Shown here one piece after another: positions 22,678 through 33,772 of a DNA stretch of 64,000 nt. The notes beneath the pieces were generated by a model. The model was given only the letters and a program-made list of their open reading frames with translations. It ran no database searches and was not told the origin of the DNA. Numbering within the stretch: position 1 is the stretch's first letter; every line of letters begins with the position of its first letter. This stretch comes from Lota lota (lineage: Eukaryota; Chordata; Actinopteri; Gadiformes; Lotidae): positions 62,001 through 126,000 of the forward strand of contig JACYXH010000791.1 in the NCBI GenBank assembly GCA_026745465.1, given 5' to 3'. The position numbers were made by a program, and so were the translations under genes.

Positions 22678-23486
22678 CCCCTCACCATCCAGTTCAGGAT
22701 GCTGCTGACAGTGATTGGCCAACACTGCCAAAATGAATGTCCTCCAACAGGACCTGCCGTTTGTGTTGGGGTTGTTGGACACAAACAGCACAGACGACCA
22801 CGATCTGTTCATTATGTTCACGGTGACACAAGTTTGGCCAAAAGGACGAGGCACCGGTGGCACTGGACCTCACTGACATGCAGCACGCGACCTCATTGGC
22901 CATCCATGCCGGACACACGGTAAAGGCAAAGGACCCCAACACCCACATGTTGTGGTTCAGGTATGGCCTACAAAACCCTGCAGGGTGTGGGGGGGGGGGG
23001 GGGGGGGGGAACGCTTGTTTACCACACTATCCATCCACGAGGCAACTGCTTCCCAGACTACTTTGGACAACGCGACCCCATCCTGGCCTTATTCAAGTCT
23101 GGCCAACAGGTTTGTGCCGCTGTATACGGTGTCACCACGTTATACTGTACTGTATATTATACTGTACTGTATAAAACTACCAAACAACTATAACAACAGA
23201 CAACTACTACTAAAATACTAAAATACTACCCTGAAAACCCCCAGTGAGTGGAGTAATAACCATGGCAAGGCCACCATTTGGTGGCCTTGCCCGCCACCAA
23301 ACCCAGAAAGCCTTGTTGTCCTACATGGACCACATGGATGACCTCAGGTATTACACAATACAGTATGTCTTTTTTTATTTGTTGTATATATATATATTTG
23401 TCTGTGGGAGTGTGTGTGGATGATGGAGCTACTCTACGGACATCAGAGTTTATTTATATTTATATTATACTGTAGTGCGTGTGTAT
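22678..23486. other. Spacer, no recognised gene
   Basis: Contains a 21-base G run at 22989-23009 and short open frames with no recognisable motif. A possible ancient coding remnant around 22740-23130 could not be identified. Confidence 0.35.
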
Positions 23487-23953
23487 TGTGGCAACCCGGC
23501 CCCAGGACAGCGCCCCAGGCGGCTCAGGGGAGCGGTGGTAGACGGAGTTTACCACCGCTCTCCGGAATATCGCACACCGGAGCGCATTAGCGCTGCTCGC
23601 AATCAGCGAGATGGGCGACACCCGCGACGGAAGAGGACGAAACGCCGATATAAGCGGCGCTCGGCGTGGCTTACGAGAGGAAGGCGAAACGAGGACGAGG
23701 GAGCTCTGCGCTATGAGGAGGAGATTCCTCGGCGCCAACGAGAGACGCGATCCCCGAAGGAGTTCTGTCGGCGCTACAGGAAGGAGTTCCCTCGCCGACA
23801 ATACGAGGAAGGAGATCCCTCGGCAGGGACACGAGGAGGAGTACGCCCGGCAGCGACACGGAGGAGTGTCCAGGAGTTCGGCAGTCCCCGACCGCGGACG
23901 ACAAGTGGACTTCCCCCACGAATGAACGGAGGGTCCACGGGAACCCCCGGCGG

Positions 23954-24411
23954 TGTTGTAGAAAAAACACGCAACTTGATGTCTGCCGAAATGTAACCTG
24001 ACACTTCTACCGAAACGAACGACACCCTGTGAAGTGCGACCTTATGAAAATCTGCTATAGTATGCGGCCAAGATACATTCCCCCAACGGAGTAGTGCCCA
24101 TGGAAGAGTAAAACATCCCCCTCTCAACAAAGACCCCCAGCTGAGAACCCTGAAGATAGAACCCATTGTCGCAGAGGTCTCTACCTCTTTCTCCGGTGTT
24201 CTCTCGCGGGTCCACACCTTTAAGGGGTGGGCCTATCGACAAGAATACAGCGCGCTGTAGAGATAGCAGCGAGTATCGAGATCTGACATTTTTGTGTTCT
24301 ATATTAGTATTGGAATTAAACTCCATACCGCATTATGAATTCGACTTGCATCTTTGCTTCTTTTCACCGGGTTTCCAAGTTTAACATCGTCTTGCCTTTT
24401 AATTTACAACA
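23954..24411 (+). repeat. 5' LTR of the endogenous retrovirus
   Basis: 458 bp, TGTTGTAGAAAA to TTTACAACA. It differs from the 3' LTR only in GGAAGAG versus GGAACAG. Long open frames read across it on both strands are not expected to be genes. An AATTAAACTCC stretch near 24313 could act as the polyadenylation region. Confidence 0.95.
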
Positions 24412-24413
24412 GT

Positions 24414-24431
24414 TGGTGACCCCGACGTGAT
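24414..24431 (+). promoter_or_regulatory. Primer-binding site, tRNA-Trp
   Basis: TGGTGACCCCGACGTGAT lies two bases after the 5' LTR. From knowledge of vertebrate tRNA-Trp (3' end ...ATCACGTCGGGGTCACCA) this is an 18-base perfect complement, so minus-strand DNA synthesis would be primed by tRNA-Trp. Confidence 0.9.
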
Positions 24432-24728
24432 CTCTAAGGAAGACAAAGGAACCCGGTGCAGCCGACGACGGCCGCGAGGCCTCGGACCAACCTCTGTATC
24501 TCCTCGGCGCCAGTTTAAACTAGGTAAGCAGGACCTGTGTTAGCAACCGAACCTGTATAGGACAATTCCGGCCCCCGGAATTTAATTTAGAATAGGCCCA
24601 GTCTATTAGGAGGAGATATAGACGGTGGGTAGGTCACACCGCGAGGTCTGCATCATTGTGAACCATAAACTAAATGCAAAGTTGTCAAATCACGTATATT
24701 CTATTGTTTGTTATATGTTTGTTTGATT

Positions 24729-25545
24729 GACCGTGTTTGCGGAGCCGTCTAAAGATGGCGGATACCATTAGTTAAGATTGTAGTTGACCGTGTTTGCGGA
24801 GCCGTCTAAAGATGGCGGATAACTAAAGGTTATAAGTATGTTGGATTGACCGTGTTAACGGAGCCGTCTAGAGATGGCGGATAACTAAAGGTTGTATGTA
24901 TGTTTGTTTGTTAATCGTGTTTGCGGAGCCGTCTAAAGATGGCGGATACCTAATAGTTAAGATTGTAGTTGACCGTGTTTGCGGAGCCGTCTAAAGATGG
25001 CGGATAACTAAAGGTTATAAGTATGTTGGATTGACCGTGTTAACGGAGCCGTCTAGAGATGGCGGATAACTAAAGGTTGTATGTTTGTGTGTGAAGCGTG
25101 TTTGCGGAGCCGTCTAAAGAGGGCGGATAACTAATAGTTAAGATTGTAGTTGACCGTGTTTGCGGAGCCGTCTAAAGATGGCGGATAACTAAAGGTTATA
25201 AGTATGTTGGATTGACCGTGTTAACGGAGCCGTCTAGAGATGGCGGATAACTAAAGGTTGTGTGTGAAGCGTGTTTGCGGAGCCGTCTAAAGAGGGCGGA
25301 TACCTAATAGTTAAGATTGTAGTTGACCGTGTTTGCGGAGCCGTCTAAAGATGGCGGATAACAAAAGGTTATAAGTATGTTGGATTGACCGTGTTAACGG
25401 AGCCGTCTAGAGATGGCGGATAACTAAAGGTTGTATGTTTGTGTGTGAAGCGTGTTTGTGGAGCCGTCGAGAGATGGTGGATAGCTAAGGGTTATATGTT
25501 TGTTTGTTAACCATGATGACAGAGTCGTCCCAGACGGATTGTAAC
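24729..25545 (+). repeat. Leader tandem repeat of the retrovirus (about 60-bp units, 180-bp trimers)
   Basis: At least 13 units share GGAGCCGTCTAAAGATGGCG and an accompanying GGATAACTAAAGG. Unit starts fall at about 24729, 24786, 24848, 24913, 24971, 25033, 25093, 25152, 25214, 25266, 25325, 25387 and 25448. Three sub-types (GACCGTGTTTGCGG, GACCGTGTTAACGG and AAGCGTGTTTGCGG) rotate in fixed order, giving a 173-184 bp higher-order unit. It lies in the untranslated leader, where packaging signals normally sit. Confidence 0.9.
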
Positions 25546-25699
25546 TAAATGTTAAATGTCTGTAATTCAACTATAATAGAGGAGTCGTGCCGGTGAGGAA
25601 TAATTGACAAAGGAGAAAACCGTGATAGCGGTATGATGAACTAATGTAAGAGGAAATAAGAACACAAGGGACGACGTAAACAACGATAGTCCAACGGTG

Positions 25700-25917
25700 G
25701 AAAGGTAGATAGAAAAAATAAAATAATAATAATAAAATAAATAATAACAATAATTATAATACTAATAATAATAATAATAATAATTATAAAAATAAAATAA
25801 TAATAAAATAAATAAAATAAATAATAATAATAATGGTAATAATAATATTAATTGTTTTTATTATTATTATAAAATAAAATAAAAATAAAATAAAGAATAA
25901 TAATTTGAATTACAATT
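25700..25917. repeat. AAT-rich microsatellite
   Basis: Imperfect (AAT)n/(AATA)n tract inside the provirus, just before a short open frame. Confidence 0.9.
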
Positions 25918-26208
25918 ATGGCGAATACAATGACGGAAAAGGAACAGATTGAAAAAGTAAAAAAAAAATATATATATATAACATTAAAGACACAGATCGT
26001 TAGAGCCATAGATAGGATTGAGGAGAGTTGCCGAGAGAGAGGAACATTGAGCAGGATAAAGGGGAGAGTTAATATACAAAGTTCCTCTGCCTCCGCCATA
26101 AAAGATTGGGACAGATATCACCGCTACCGCTCGTCCACAGAAGTCCAGGGGTCAACCAGCGCTGGGGACTCTTCGGAGTTCAGGGAAATTCCCACCTCAC
26201 CAAAGTGA
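25918..26208 (+). pseudogene. Short gag-position open frame of the retrovirus
   Basis: A 96-codon frame begins MANTMTEKEQIEKVKKKY and is lysine-rich at its start, where a retroviral gag would begin. The residues themselves are not recognisable as matrix protein and the frame stops at 26208. It could be a truncated gag N-terminus or a chance frame; its place between leader and pol is the only argument. Confidence 0.3.
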
Positions 26209-26710
26209 GGTAGTGGTACCCGCCCTAAAGGACCCTGAGGGAGCGCGGTGGTGGGTGTACTGTTCAATAAACCTGTCTTAGTTCACTCAACAGGTTCTAA
26301 GTAAAGGTCTTGAACTATTGTCTGTGTTTAGAGCTAGCTTGTTGGTCCAAATGTCTGTCTGTGTGTTTTCTATGTTCTGTGTATCGTGACACGAGTGTAT
26401 TAGACACTGGTTGAGTTGTTAGTACCAATGTTAGAAAACTGGGCTGGTTAAATTAGACATGGAGGTTAACTACTAAAATAACAAAACAGACAATACCAAA
26501 AATAAAAAATAAATAAAAAAATAAAAACCTTCCTGAGGGACTATGAATAAATTACCTTAAAGTAGAAAAATAATTTTGAGACAAATACCTAAGAAAGTAG
26601 TATAATAAATAAGTATGGAAATTCAGAACTAAATTAACAAGGATCCAAATGTTAAATTATATTGTTGACAAAGAAATTACTGGGGGTTTGGAAAATGGAA
26701 GGGGGAAAAG

Positions 26711-26712
<2 letters not shown>

Positions 26713-26761
<49 letters not shown>

Positions 26762-26762
26762 A
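26713..26762. repeat. (GT)n microsatellite inside the provirus
   Basis: About 24 GT units within the retroviral interior, which suggests that this part is no longer selected as coding sequence. Confidence 0.95.
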
Positions 26763-27030
26763 GACTGTCTTCTTGTGTGTTAGGGCCCCTGAGATAAGGG
26801 AGGCCACTCCCACACTACAAAGTGGTAGACTACACGAGAGGGGACTAGACTCTGACTTCAGAAGAAACAATAGGGTTAATAAGGATATTACTTTTACTAT
26901 AATTGCTTTCTATTACAATTACATTTGTGTAACAATTACTGACTTGTTACAAGACAGTCAGACGATCATGTTATGACTAACTTTGTCTTTTACAGTTTTG
27001 TCTTCCTTTGTTAACAGTTGCCATTAATGC

Positions 27031-27165
27031 ATGATGCCTGCACGTCCCCAATTGCATGTTCTCCCACAGCTAGAGACCACCACTACCCCGTCCCCTACCG
27101 ATCGTCCCCCTCCTTACAGTGACTCAGATTCTGACTCCTTCTCTAATGCTTTTTCCAGCCTGTAG
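27031..27165 (+). pseudogene. gag: gag-like scrap with PPPY late-domain motif
   Basis: A 44-codon open frame contains SPTDRPPPYSDSDSDSF. PPPY is the classic retroviral late-budding motif that recruits NEDD4-type ubiquitin ligases, usually placed between matrix and capsid. The surrounding acidic-serine run is also gag-like. No capsid major-homology region or nucleocapsid knuckle follows. It is a fragment, not a full gene. Confidence 0.5.
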
Positions 27166-27840
27166 AAAGGTTTTGCTTAAACAATATATATATTAAACAA
27201 AAAATTACATAAGGATTATCTATAAAAACATTTCGTATTGGTATTCGCGCACCTGCACATCTGTTTTTCACAAGTGCACTACATTCTTTTTTGTGTTAAA
27301 CAGATTTGCATGGGTAAAAAATTTTTGTGCAACTACAAAACACTAAACCACAATAAAACGTTTTTCATTGTTATACAGTCATGATATTTCTAACATGCTA
27401 TACTATAACTCATCTGTCGTGCTATAGCTAGCCTGTCATCCTAGGCCAACCCGTTATGCTGTAGCTGGCCTGTTATGCTACAGTCAGGCTGTGGCTAACC
27501 TGTTATGCTGCAGTCAGTGCCTTTCCTTATGAGCTGAGCGTAACCAATGCTGTAGTTGAATGAATAGGACAAAACCAAGGGTGGCTGGCCTCTAGTGCCA
27601 CCGCTACTGTACATAGAGTTTAGAGATATGGCTCTGCTATGAGGTGGACAGTTGGTGATGCTAGATGGGGATATAACGTGGATTTGTGTGTATATTAGCA
27701 GTGATGACAATATATTACCAGAACATGATGCTTCCTATGTTTAGTGACATGATCGGGAGGGAGGGGCTACAAGTCAAGATGCTGGAATTATAAATAACCT
27801 AAACCAGGCTACTGCAAGGCATCGTGGGGTACGTAGGCTT

Positions 27841-28329
27841 ATGTTATTAAGGAGATATGGGATGTTGAGAGACAGATGTAGGGATAAAAGAGAAAACAGG
27901 TCAGATGATGGCCCCGGTGGTGGTGATACCACATGCCACCCCACAACAACCGGCCCTGGTGTCCTACCCAGCCTACCCTACCTCATCCTTGGAACACATC
28001 AGCAAGGATACCGGAGCCAAGTGACACCACCTCTCCCACGCTGGGAGAGCCACAGCCCCTGTGTTCCCCTACAGACTCTGACTTCCAGCTCCCAGAGGCT
28101 CCATATCATCAGGGGGATGGACGAGCCACGCCCCATCCTACCAATACAGAGCCCAGGGTTCGGCAAAGACGACGGCTGCCCTCGAACCAGACCATGGGAA
28201 CCAACTGGGAACCAACCCGTGCTTCCGCGGTCCTGTGGAGGACACGGCCCACCCCCAGGCTGCTCACCGGACCAGCTCAATGGCCCTGACTCCGAAATCA
28301 GGCAACCCGACCCATGTCGGGAAGGATGA
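27841..28329 (+). pseudogene. gag: Proline-rich gag-like degenerate region
   Basis: Two overlapping frames (27841-28329 and 27933-28289) are rich in Pro, Arg and Thr. One contains PLCSPTDSDFQLPEAPYHQG, similar in style to the gag spacer seen at 27031-27165. Neither frame shows capsid or zinc-knuckle motifs. Most likely it is remains of gag after internal deletion. Confidence 0.35.
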
Positions 28330-28434
28330 GTATCAAACACCTGACGACCCCACTCCCCTCAGCATATGAAATAATCCATCCATTGATATCCATTAGTCTT
28401 AGCCTTTTATCGAGCCAGCCAAGAGTTATCTACT

Positions 28435-29418
28435 TTGCTATATCGTGTCTCATGTCTGCCTATGTCCCATAGGCACCAATCCACGGAGATCGGGGCTTCT
28501 TCTTTCATCGCGACCTCCCTCTCGACGGAGCACGCTTCAGAGAACCAAGTCCGGCGGTCAGGGGCGACGAACAGGACATCAAGGAGATGCAAGCACACGC
28601 CAGCGCCGAAGAAGAAAAACTACTGGCTCCACCAAGGATGCCGGAGAGACGACACCGGAGTTAATCGGGCTCTGGATGGGCGGCCGGCCCTGACGACCAA
28701 GGCGCTGACCCTGATGGTCCACAAAGAACACTCCAAGCACCACCTTGGGCTTCGCCTGACCATTGACCCGATTAACAGCCACTGGGGGCACCCCCAGACC
28801 CTGGCCCACGCCCGGCTCCAGTTGGCCAGCTGTGTGAAATGTCAACCACACGATCCCCGACGAGGATGTAAACTCCCTCCTGGCCGCTTCCCCGTTCCCC
28901 ACCTACCCTTTCAAGAACTTTGTATCGATTACACCGACATGGGGAGGGATCATAGGGTCCAAGGGTACCGTTACTTATTAGTCATAGTCTGTCGATTCTC
29001 GCATTGGGTAAAGGCGTTCCCAACAAAAAAAGAGGACGCCGCGTCTGTTATAAAAGCGTTAATAACCGAAATCATACCCAGGTGGGGCTTTCCCCACAAA
29101 TTATGTTCAGACAACGGGTCTCACTTCATGAACCATTTACTACAAGAAGTAGAAGCCGGACTGGGGATCTCCCACCGGTTTGGGTTCGTTTATCACCCAC
29201 AAAGTCAGGGACTCGTGGAGAGGGCCAACCAGACTCTTAAACAGACACTTAGTAAAGTGCTCCAGCACAATAGGGTTCCCTCAGACACAAATATGGCGAG
29301 AGACGCGTTGCTGGCCTTAGTCGACCAGCACACAATGTCTTGGCTATCTGCGTTACCGCTGGCCCTTATGGCTATCAGAGCCGCACCATATGCGCAAACG
29401 GGACTCTCCCGACATTAA
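28435..29418 (+). pseudogene. pol: Retroviral integrase region of pol, interrupted by a stop
   Basis: From about residue 95 the frame shows an HHCC-type zinc region ending ASCVKCQ. The DDE core follows: Asp165 in LCIDYTD, Asp226 in LCSDNGSHF and Glu262 in [11 protein letters not shown], with 35 residues between the last two. It resembles gamma/epsilon-like vertebrate retroviral integrases. The frame ends at TAA (29416-29418), although the next codons still read as integrase C-terminal sequence (TGRPMPGPYTPLELL), so this is a premature stop. Residues 1 to about 90 are not pol: part is shared with an LTR-like sequence at 39.2 kb. Protease, reverse transcriptase and RNase H are absent upstream. 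Confidence 0.85.
28471..28556 (+). repeat. Segment shared with the LTR-like repeat at 39.2 kb
   Basis: About 85 bp from CACCAATCCACGGAGATCG to GAGAACCAAGTCC match 39219-39303 with two or three mismatches. Homology ends abruptly on both sides, so one copy was inserted or recombined. Confidence 0.85.
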
Positions 29419-29591
29419 CTAATCACCGGGAGGCCGATGCCTGGGCCGTACACACCTCTTGAGCTGCTCAGACCAATTAGATAATCAGTTGACAAGTTAT
29501 TGTGTGGCTCTAACTCAAGTTTCTACAGATGATCTGTCCACCAGCGACGTACTAGCCTTAGCTACCGGTTCCATCGGCTCGCACTAATAAA

Positions 29592-29846
29592 ATGGAGAAT
29601 TGTATAGCATGCGCGGCGGCACGCCCCCGACTCGTAACCCGGCCCATCCGCATGAATAAAACCGAAGACCCTCGAGGGTACGCCTGCATGCTGGCCCTCT
29701 TCGATGAAAAGTATCCCAGAAACTGTTCCCTCTTGAGCAGTGCTTTTCCCCCCGGCTTAAATGTTACTGTTCCCCCCGCGTTCACCCCCGGTGTTAACAA
29801 CTACTCATGTAGTCTACTCGTAGCAGCCTTAAAACCAGTAGTATAG
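29592..29846 (+). pseudogene. env: Env surface-like fragment of the retrovirus
   Basis: An 84-codon frame with several cysteines (MENCIACAAARP start) and N-glycosylation-type sites sits between integrase and the transmembrane Env region, the position of the surface subunit. It is too short and degenerate for firm assignment and stops at 29846. Confidence 0.4.
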
Positions 29847-30223
29847 ACGTTGGCCATATGCCATTAGAATGGTGTCAGACCCGTGACCGCCTAACCCACG
29901 TCCCCCTCAGCAGTCAACTTCTGGATGTGTAACCCTCGACGTCTCCTTCTCAGACTACCCATTGATTGGTCAGGAACTTGCACCATAATCCGCCTAGTTC
30001 TTCCCCTCACGCTTATAGGACCAACCGCAGCGTCCCTTATCGCAACGCGCAAAATTAGAAGCACGGGGAGTCAGTGGGATTTGACCCTGGACTCAGTCAT
30101 ATATTGACTCAATAGCAGTTCCTCGTGGGGTTCCCAACGAATACAAATTAGCAGATCAAATTGCGGCAGGGTTCGAAAACATCCCTCTAGTCTCAGCCCT
30201 TTTTCACGTTACTCCCAGCAAAA

Positions 30224-30838
30224 ATGTCGATCGAATCAATTACATCCATTATAATGTTCAGAAACTGTCTAAACCTCACCCGAGATGCAGTAGACTGCTT
30301 AGCAGACCAATTAGCAGCCACTTCGCTTATGGCCTTCCAAAATCGCCTCGCCCTAGACATGCTCTTAGCTGAGAAAGGAGGGGTCTGCGCGATGTTTGGG
30401 GCCCAGTGTTGCACCTTCATCCTCAATAACACCGCCCCGGACGGGTCGGTCGCTAAAGCCTTAGCGGGTCTTAGAGCACTGTCCACCTCCATGGCCGAGG
30501 ATTCCGGAGGAAACAACCCCATGGAAGAATGGATGGCAAATGTGTTTGGAAAATGGAAAACTTTAATCATGTCTGTGTTAGTCTCTGCTGCTGTTTTTGT
30601 AGGCATAGTAACCTGTTGTGGCTGCTGTTGCATTCCCTGTCTGCGGGCCCTCATCACCCTTCTGATTACCACGGCGTTCGCCAGAGACGGCGACCCGGCC
30701 CTTCACCTGCCCTTGCTCCTCCCGGAGGAAGGCGAAGGGCCGGAGGAGTTAGAACTCCAACAAGACTCTTGCTGCAGAAAAACCGCTGACATGAGTGCTC
30801 CGCTGATCCCCGCCCCCAGAGAGGACGTTGAATAAATG
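30224..30838 (+). pseudogene. env: Env transmembrane-subunit region of the retrovirus
   Basis: A 203-codon frame carries a heptad-like stretch, then a CX6CC motif (Cys55, Cys62, Cys63 in GGVCAMFGAQCC) preceded by LALDMLLAEKG, the position of the immunosuppressive-type domain of retroviral Env. A hydrophobic membrane span lies at about residues 112-131 and a cysteine cluster (CCGCCCIPC) follows it, a likely palmitoylation site, before an acidic tail. Related Env sequence also lies upstream in another frame (about 30115-30270), so the gene is broken by a frame change near 30260. No signal peptide or fusion-peptide region is seen in this frame. Confidence 0.8.
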
Positions 30839-31126
30839 AGCGTGATGGCCTGCCCATGGCGCAGGTGGCTCCTGAGTTCCTCTGGGTGGCGTCCCTTTTC
30901 CCCTTGCACGCTTCTCGACAGTGTTAGATACCACCTGTATGAGTTGTTCATTGTTATTACCTTGTTTGACGGGTTGAGGACATATGTGCCCCGCGATTGG
31001 GATTGGTCTGGTTTTACCTCCACTTAAGGGGGGTTTTTCCGTTCCATCTCACCCTGGATTTGTATAAGCGGTATGAGGGTTTTTTCCACTATTTTTGAAG
31101 TGATCTTTTGATCACTTGAGAGGGAT

Positions 31127-31584
31127 TGTTGTAGAAAAAACACGCAACTTGATGTCTGCCGAAATGTAACCTGACACTTCTACCGAAACGAACGACACCC
31201 TGTGAAGTGCGACCTTATGAAAATCTGCTATAGTATGCGGCCAAGATACATTCCCCCAACGGAGTAGTGCCCATGGAACAGTAAAACATCCCCCTCTCAA
31301 CAAAGACCCCCAGCTGAGAACCCTGAAGATAGAACCCATTGTCGCAGAGGTCTCTACCTCTTTCTCCGGTGTTCTCTCGCGGGTCCACACCTTTAAGGGG
31401 TGGGCCTATCGACAAGAATACAGCGCGCTGTAGAGATAGCAGCGAGTATCGAGATCTGACATTTTTGTGTTCTATATTAGTATTGGAATTAAACTCCATA
31501 CCGCATTATGAATTCGACTTGCATCTTTGCTTCTTTTCACCGGGTTTCCAAGTTTAACATCGTCTTGCCTTTTAATTTACAACA
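31127..31584 (+). repeat. 3' LTR of the endogenous retrovirus
   Basis: 458 bp, one base different from the 5' LTR. The purine stretch directly before it (GAGAGGGAT) is a weak polypurine tract; a stronger one (AAGGGGGG) lies at about 31024-31031. Confidence 0.95.
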
Positions 31585-31781
31585 GCGGATGTACCGGACC
31601 GTCCCCGGAGAGGCGACGGAGAGTGCCGCTGAACTTTAATTAATTAGTTTGGTGTTAGGGACGGCCTAACTTATTATTTATTTAATTGTTTAATAAATAC
31701 GCCTTTTTTTTGGGCTTAAACTGACTTCCGGTTTGTGTTCACTGGGGGGAGACTACCGCGTAGTGGAACCGGGTTGCCACA

Positions 31782-32665
31782 GTGGTAACCCTGGCCCCTA
31801 ATTTCCAACATTATTATTTAGCAAACAAACTACAGTACATTACAAAATGGATCAACAAAAATCAATGCCAAACCCATATGGCTTGAAATAGATCATCAGA
31901 ATTCAGAGACCTACCCTTCCAAACAGTTAGAAACAGGTGATGTCAACAATTCTAAAAGCCTGGTGGAAGATAAATGCAATGAAAAAGTTTGATATAACAC
32001 CCTGCAAACACCCCCCCCCCCAATCTGGTAAAATCAAGACTTCCTTGTCAATAAAGCACCAATCAAAGATTAAATCTGGAATAAAGAAGGAATTTCCAAT
32101 TTACATCCCATTTTTAATAACAACTCTCCTCAGCTTTCAAGAATTGACCTTTCTACATACAGAAAGCAATTTCTACATACAAAATCAAAAATGCGCTAAA
32201 AGCTAAAATCAATATTTTATTAAATATATCCAACAACCACCTTTACTCTACTCTTCTTATTAAAATATCAGATTCCAAAAAAAGCGCTCAAAAATACATA
32301 AACTCCTGACTGCAATAGAGCCAACCATTGCCATACCATAAAACAAATGAGATTGTTACTTTTCCATCTCTACTGATGCCAGCTTCTGTGAACAAATCTA
32401 CTCCAACACTTTCACCGTGACTTAATCTACAAATCTAGTTAATACAATACAAATACACAGAGCAAATCTCACTCAACATAAAATGCACAATGCACCCATG
32501 CTAAATGGCACTGTCCACTGGTAAATCAATTCTGGGAAACATCACCCACACCATGTCTTTGGTTCTGGACTGCACCATCCCACCATCCCCAAAGCTCAGC
32601 GATCTAACAACTCACAATATTATGATTCAAAACCTGTTTTAGTCACCCTTGCCATCGCCATGAAC

Positions 32666-32707
<42 letters not shown>

Positions 32708-33257
32708 TTTACAAAACAAAAGCATAAACTTACACCATTACGGACTAAATTAATCACAGCACACATCACACAAAAAAACGACAGGCTCTTTAAAAAACCA
32801 GTCTGAATACTTTTTACAGATCTGGAAACTAATTATTTCCTTTCTAAATATGCCTGTGAGCTAACACCACTCCCAAATACTCATGCATGTACAGATACTG
32901 TACACACATACATACTTATATAAACACTGACACTGATGCACTTATAAATGCACAAATATAACACCCCAATCTATTCTTACCTTATTACAACTTCCTTTCC
33001 CTATTCTCTTATGATCCCTCATTATTCTTGTGATTTTTAATATCTTTTTCTGTTTAGTTGCTAACACAACATTGTTGTCCCCTCCATTAACAAATCAGAT
33101 GTAATTTTGACTTTGTTGCTGCCGTCCAATTAGCTGTCCAGCCTCTGTGTGAGAATGTGTGCATGTGCATTTGATTTTGTTTGTCGGTTAATCAGTCTAG
33201 TCAGTCCATTTGTCTGACTGTCTTTCTATCTTGTATATTTTTACGTGTCTTTATTAA
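31782..33257. other. AT-rich spacer
   Basis: No gene seen. Contains a C run near 32011-32021 and (AT)n at 32669-32704. Confidence 0.5.
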
Positions 33258-33626
33258 TGTGGCGTATGGGGGGCGTGGCTTAGCGTCGGCTGCAGACTGG
33301 GGAACGGGGCGGCTCAACCAGGGGAACTGACACAGCTGTAGGAGGTGAGCATATTGATGAAAAAGTATATAAATACTGACGTGGAGTTGTGCTCGCTCTC
33401 CTACAGTGAGGTCGGGTCCTGCTTCGCGGTCGGATGGAAAGCGATCACGAAGTCCGTTGAGTTTATTAAAGCATTGCAACGTGTGTGTGTAGCGCAGCCC
33501 GATCCGTGGAAATTGGGCACTCGGTGTCCCCTCCACTGCTGAATAAAAAGCTACACGTGATCGCTTTTCCCTCTGTACACGTTTCCCTCTGTTCAAACCC
33601 TCTGGAGTAACGTAGACTTTGCTACA
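33258..33626 (+). mobile_element. Probable solo LTR
   Basis: A TG...CA-bounded 369-bp block has LTR architecture: TATATAAATAC (TATA-like) at about 33367, and GAATAAAAAG near 33540 followed by a GT-rich downstream region. No clear target duplication (ATTAA versus ATTAT at the edges) and no second copy are visible, so this is tentative. Confidence 0.45.
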
Positions 33627-33708
33627 ATTATTTCTTAACCTAGGTAAATTTGTAGTTCTTTAGTTCTATTTTCATTAATTTTCTTTGTCTGTTCTGGGGC
33701 GGCTTCAC

Positions 33709-33772
<64 letters not shown>

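Larger units (their letters stand above)
23954..31584 (+). mobile_element. Endogenous retrovirus, defective, non-autonomous
   Basis: It has 458-bp direct repeats at both ends, TG...CA termini, a GCGG 4-bp target duplication (23950-23953 and 31585-31588), a primer-binding site, a gag-like scrap, integrase and Env-like sequence in the canonical order. The roughly 6.7-kb interior has no visible protease or reverse transcriptase. The coding parts carry stops and frame changes, yet the two LTRs differ at one position only. The element therefore integrated recently while already defective, presumably mobilised by proteins from a relative. Confidence 0.9.
23487..31781. mobile_element. Older LTR-like (or TIR) element, split by the provirus
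   Basis: The outer sequence begins TGTGGCAACCCGG at 23487 and ends with the exact inverse CCGGGTTGCCACA at 31781 (13-bp inverted ends, TG...CA). With the provirus removed it is about 660 bp: 23487-23953 plus 31589-31781. AATAAA near 31692 fits a solo LTR. No flanking duplication was seen, so a TIR transposon cannot be excluded. Confidence 0.55.

Noticed and set aside
22618..23193. Frames suggesting a gene between the 43-bp array and the outer LTR-like element
   Set aside because: No motif, splice sites or consistent frame; interrupted by a G run.
23475..23996. A 173-codon Arg/Glu-rich frame
   Set aside because: It runs across the outer LTR-like repeat into the 5' LTR of the provirus; the junction at 23954 is an insertion site, not an exon.
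31112..31557. Frames on both strands repeated at 23.8-24.4 and 31.1-31.6 kb
   Set aside because: Both are LTR sequence; duplication is explained by the provirus.
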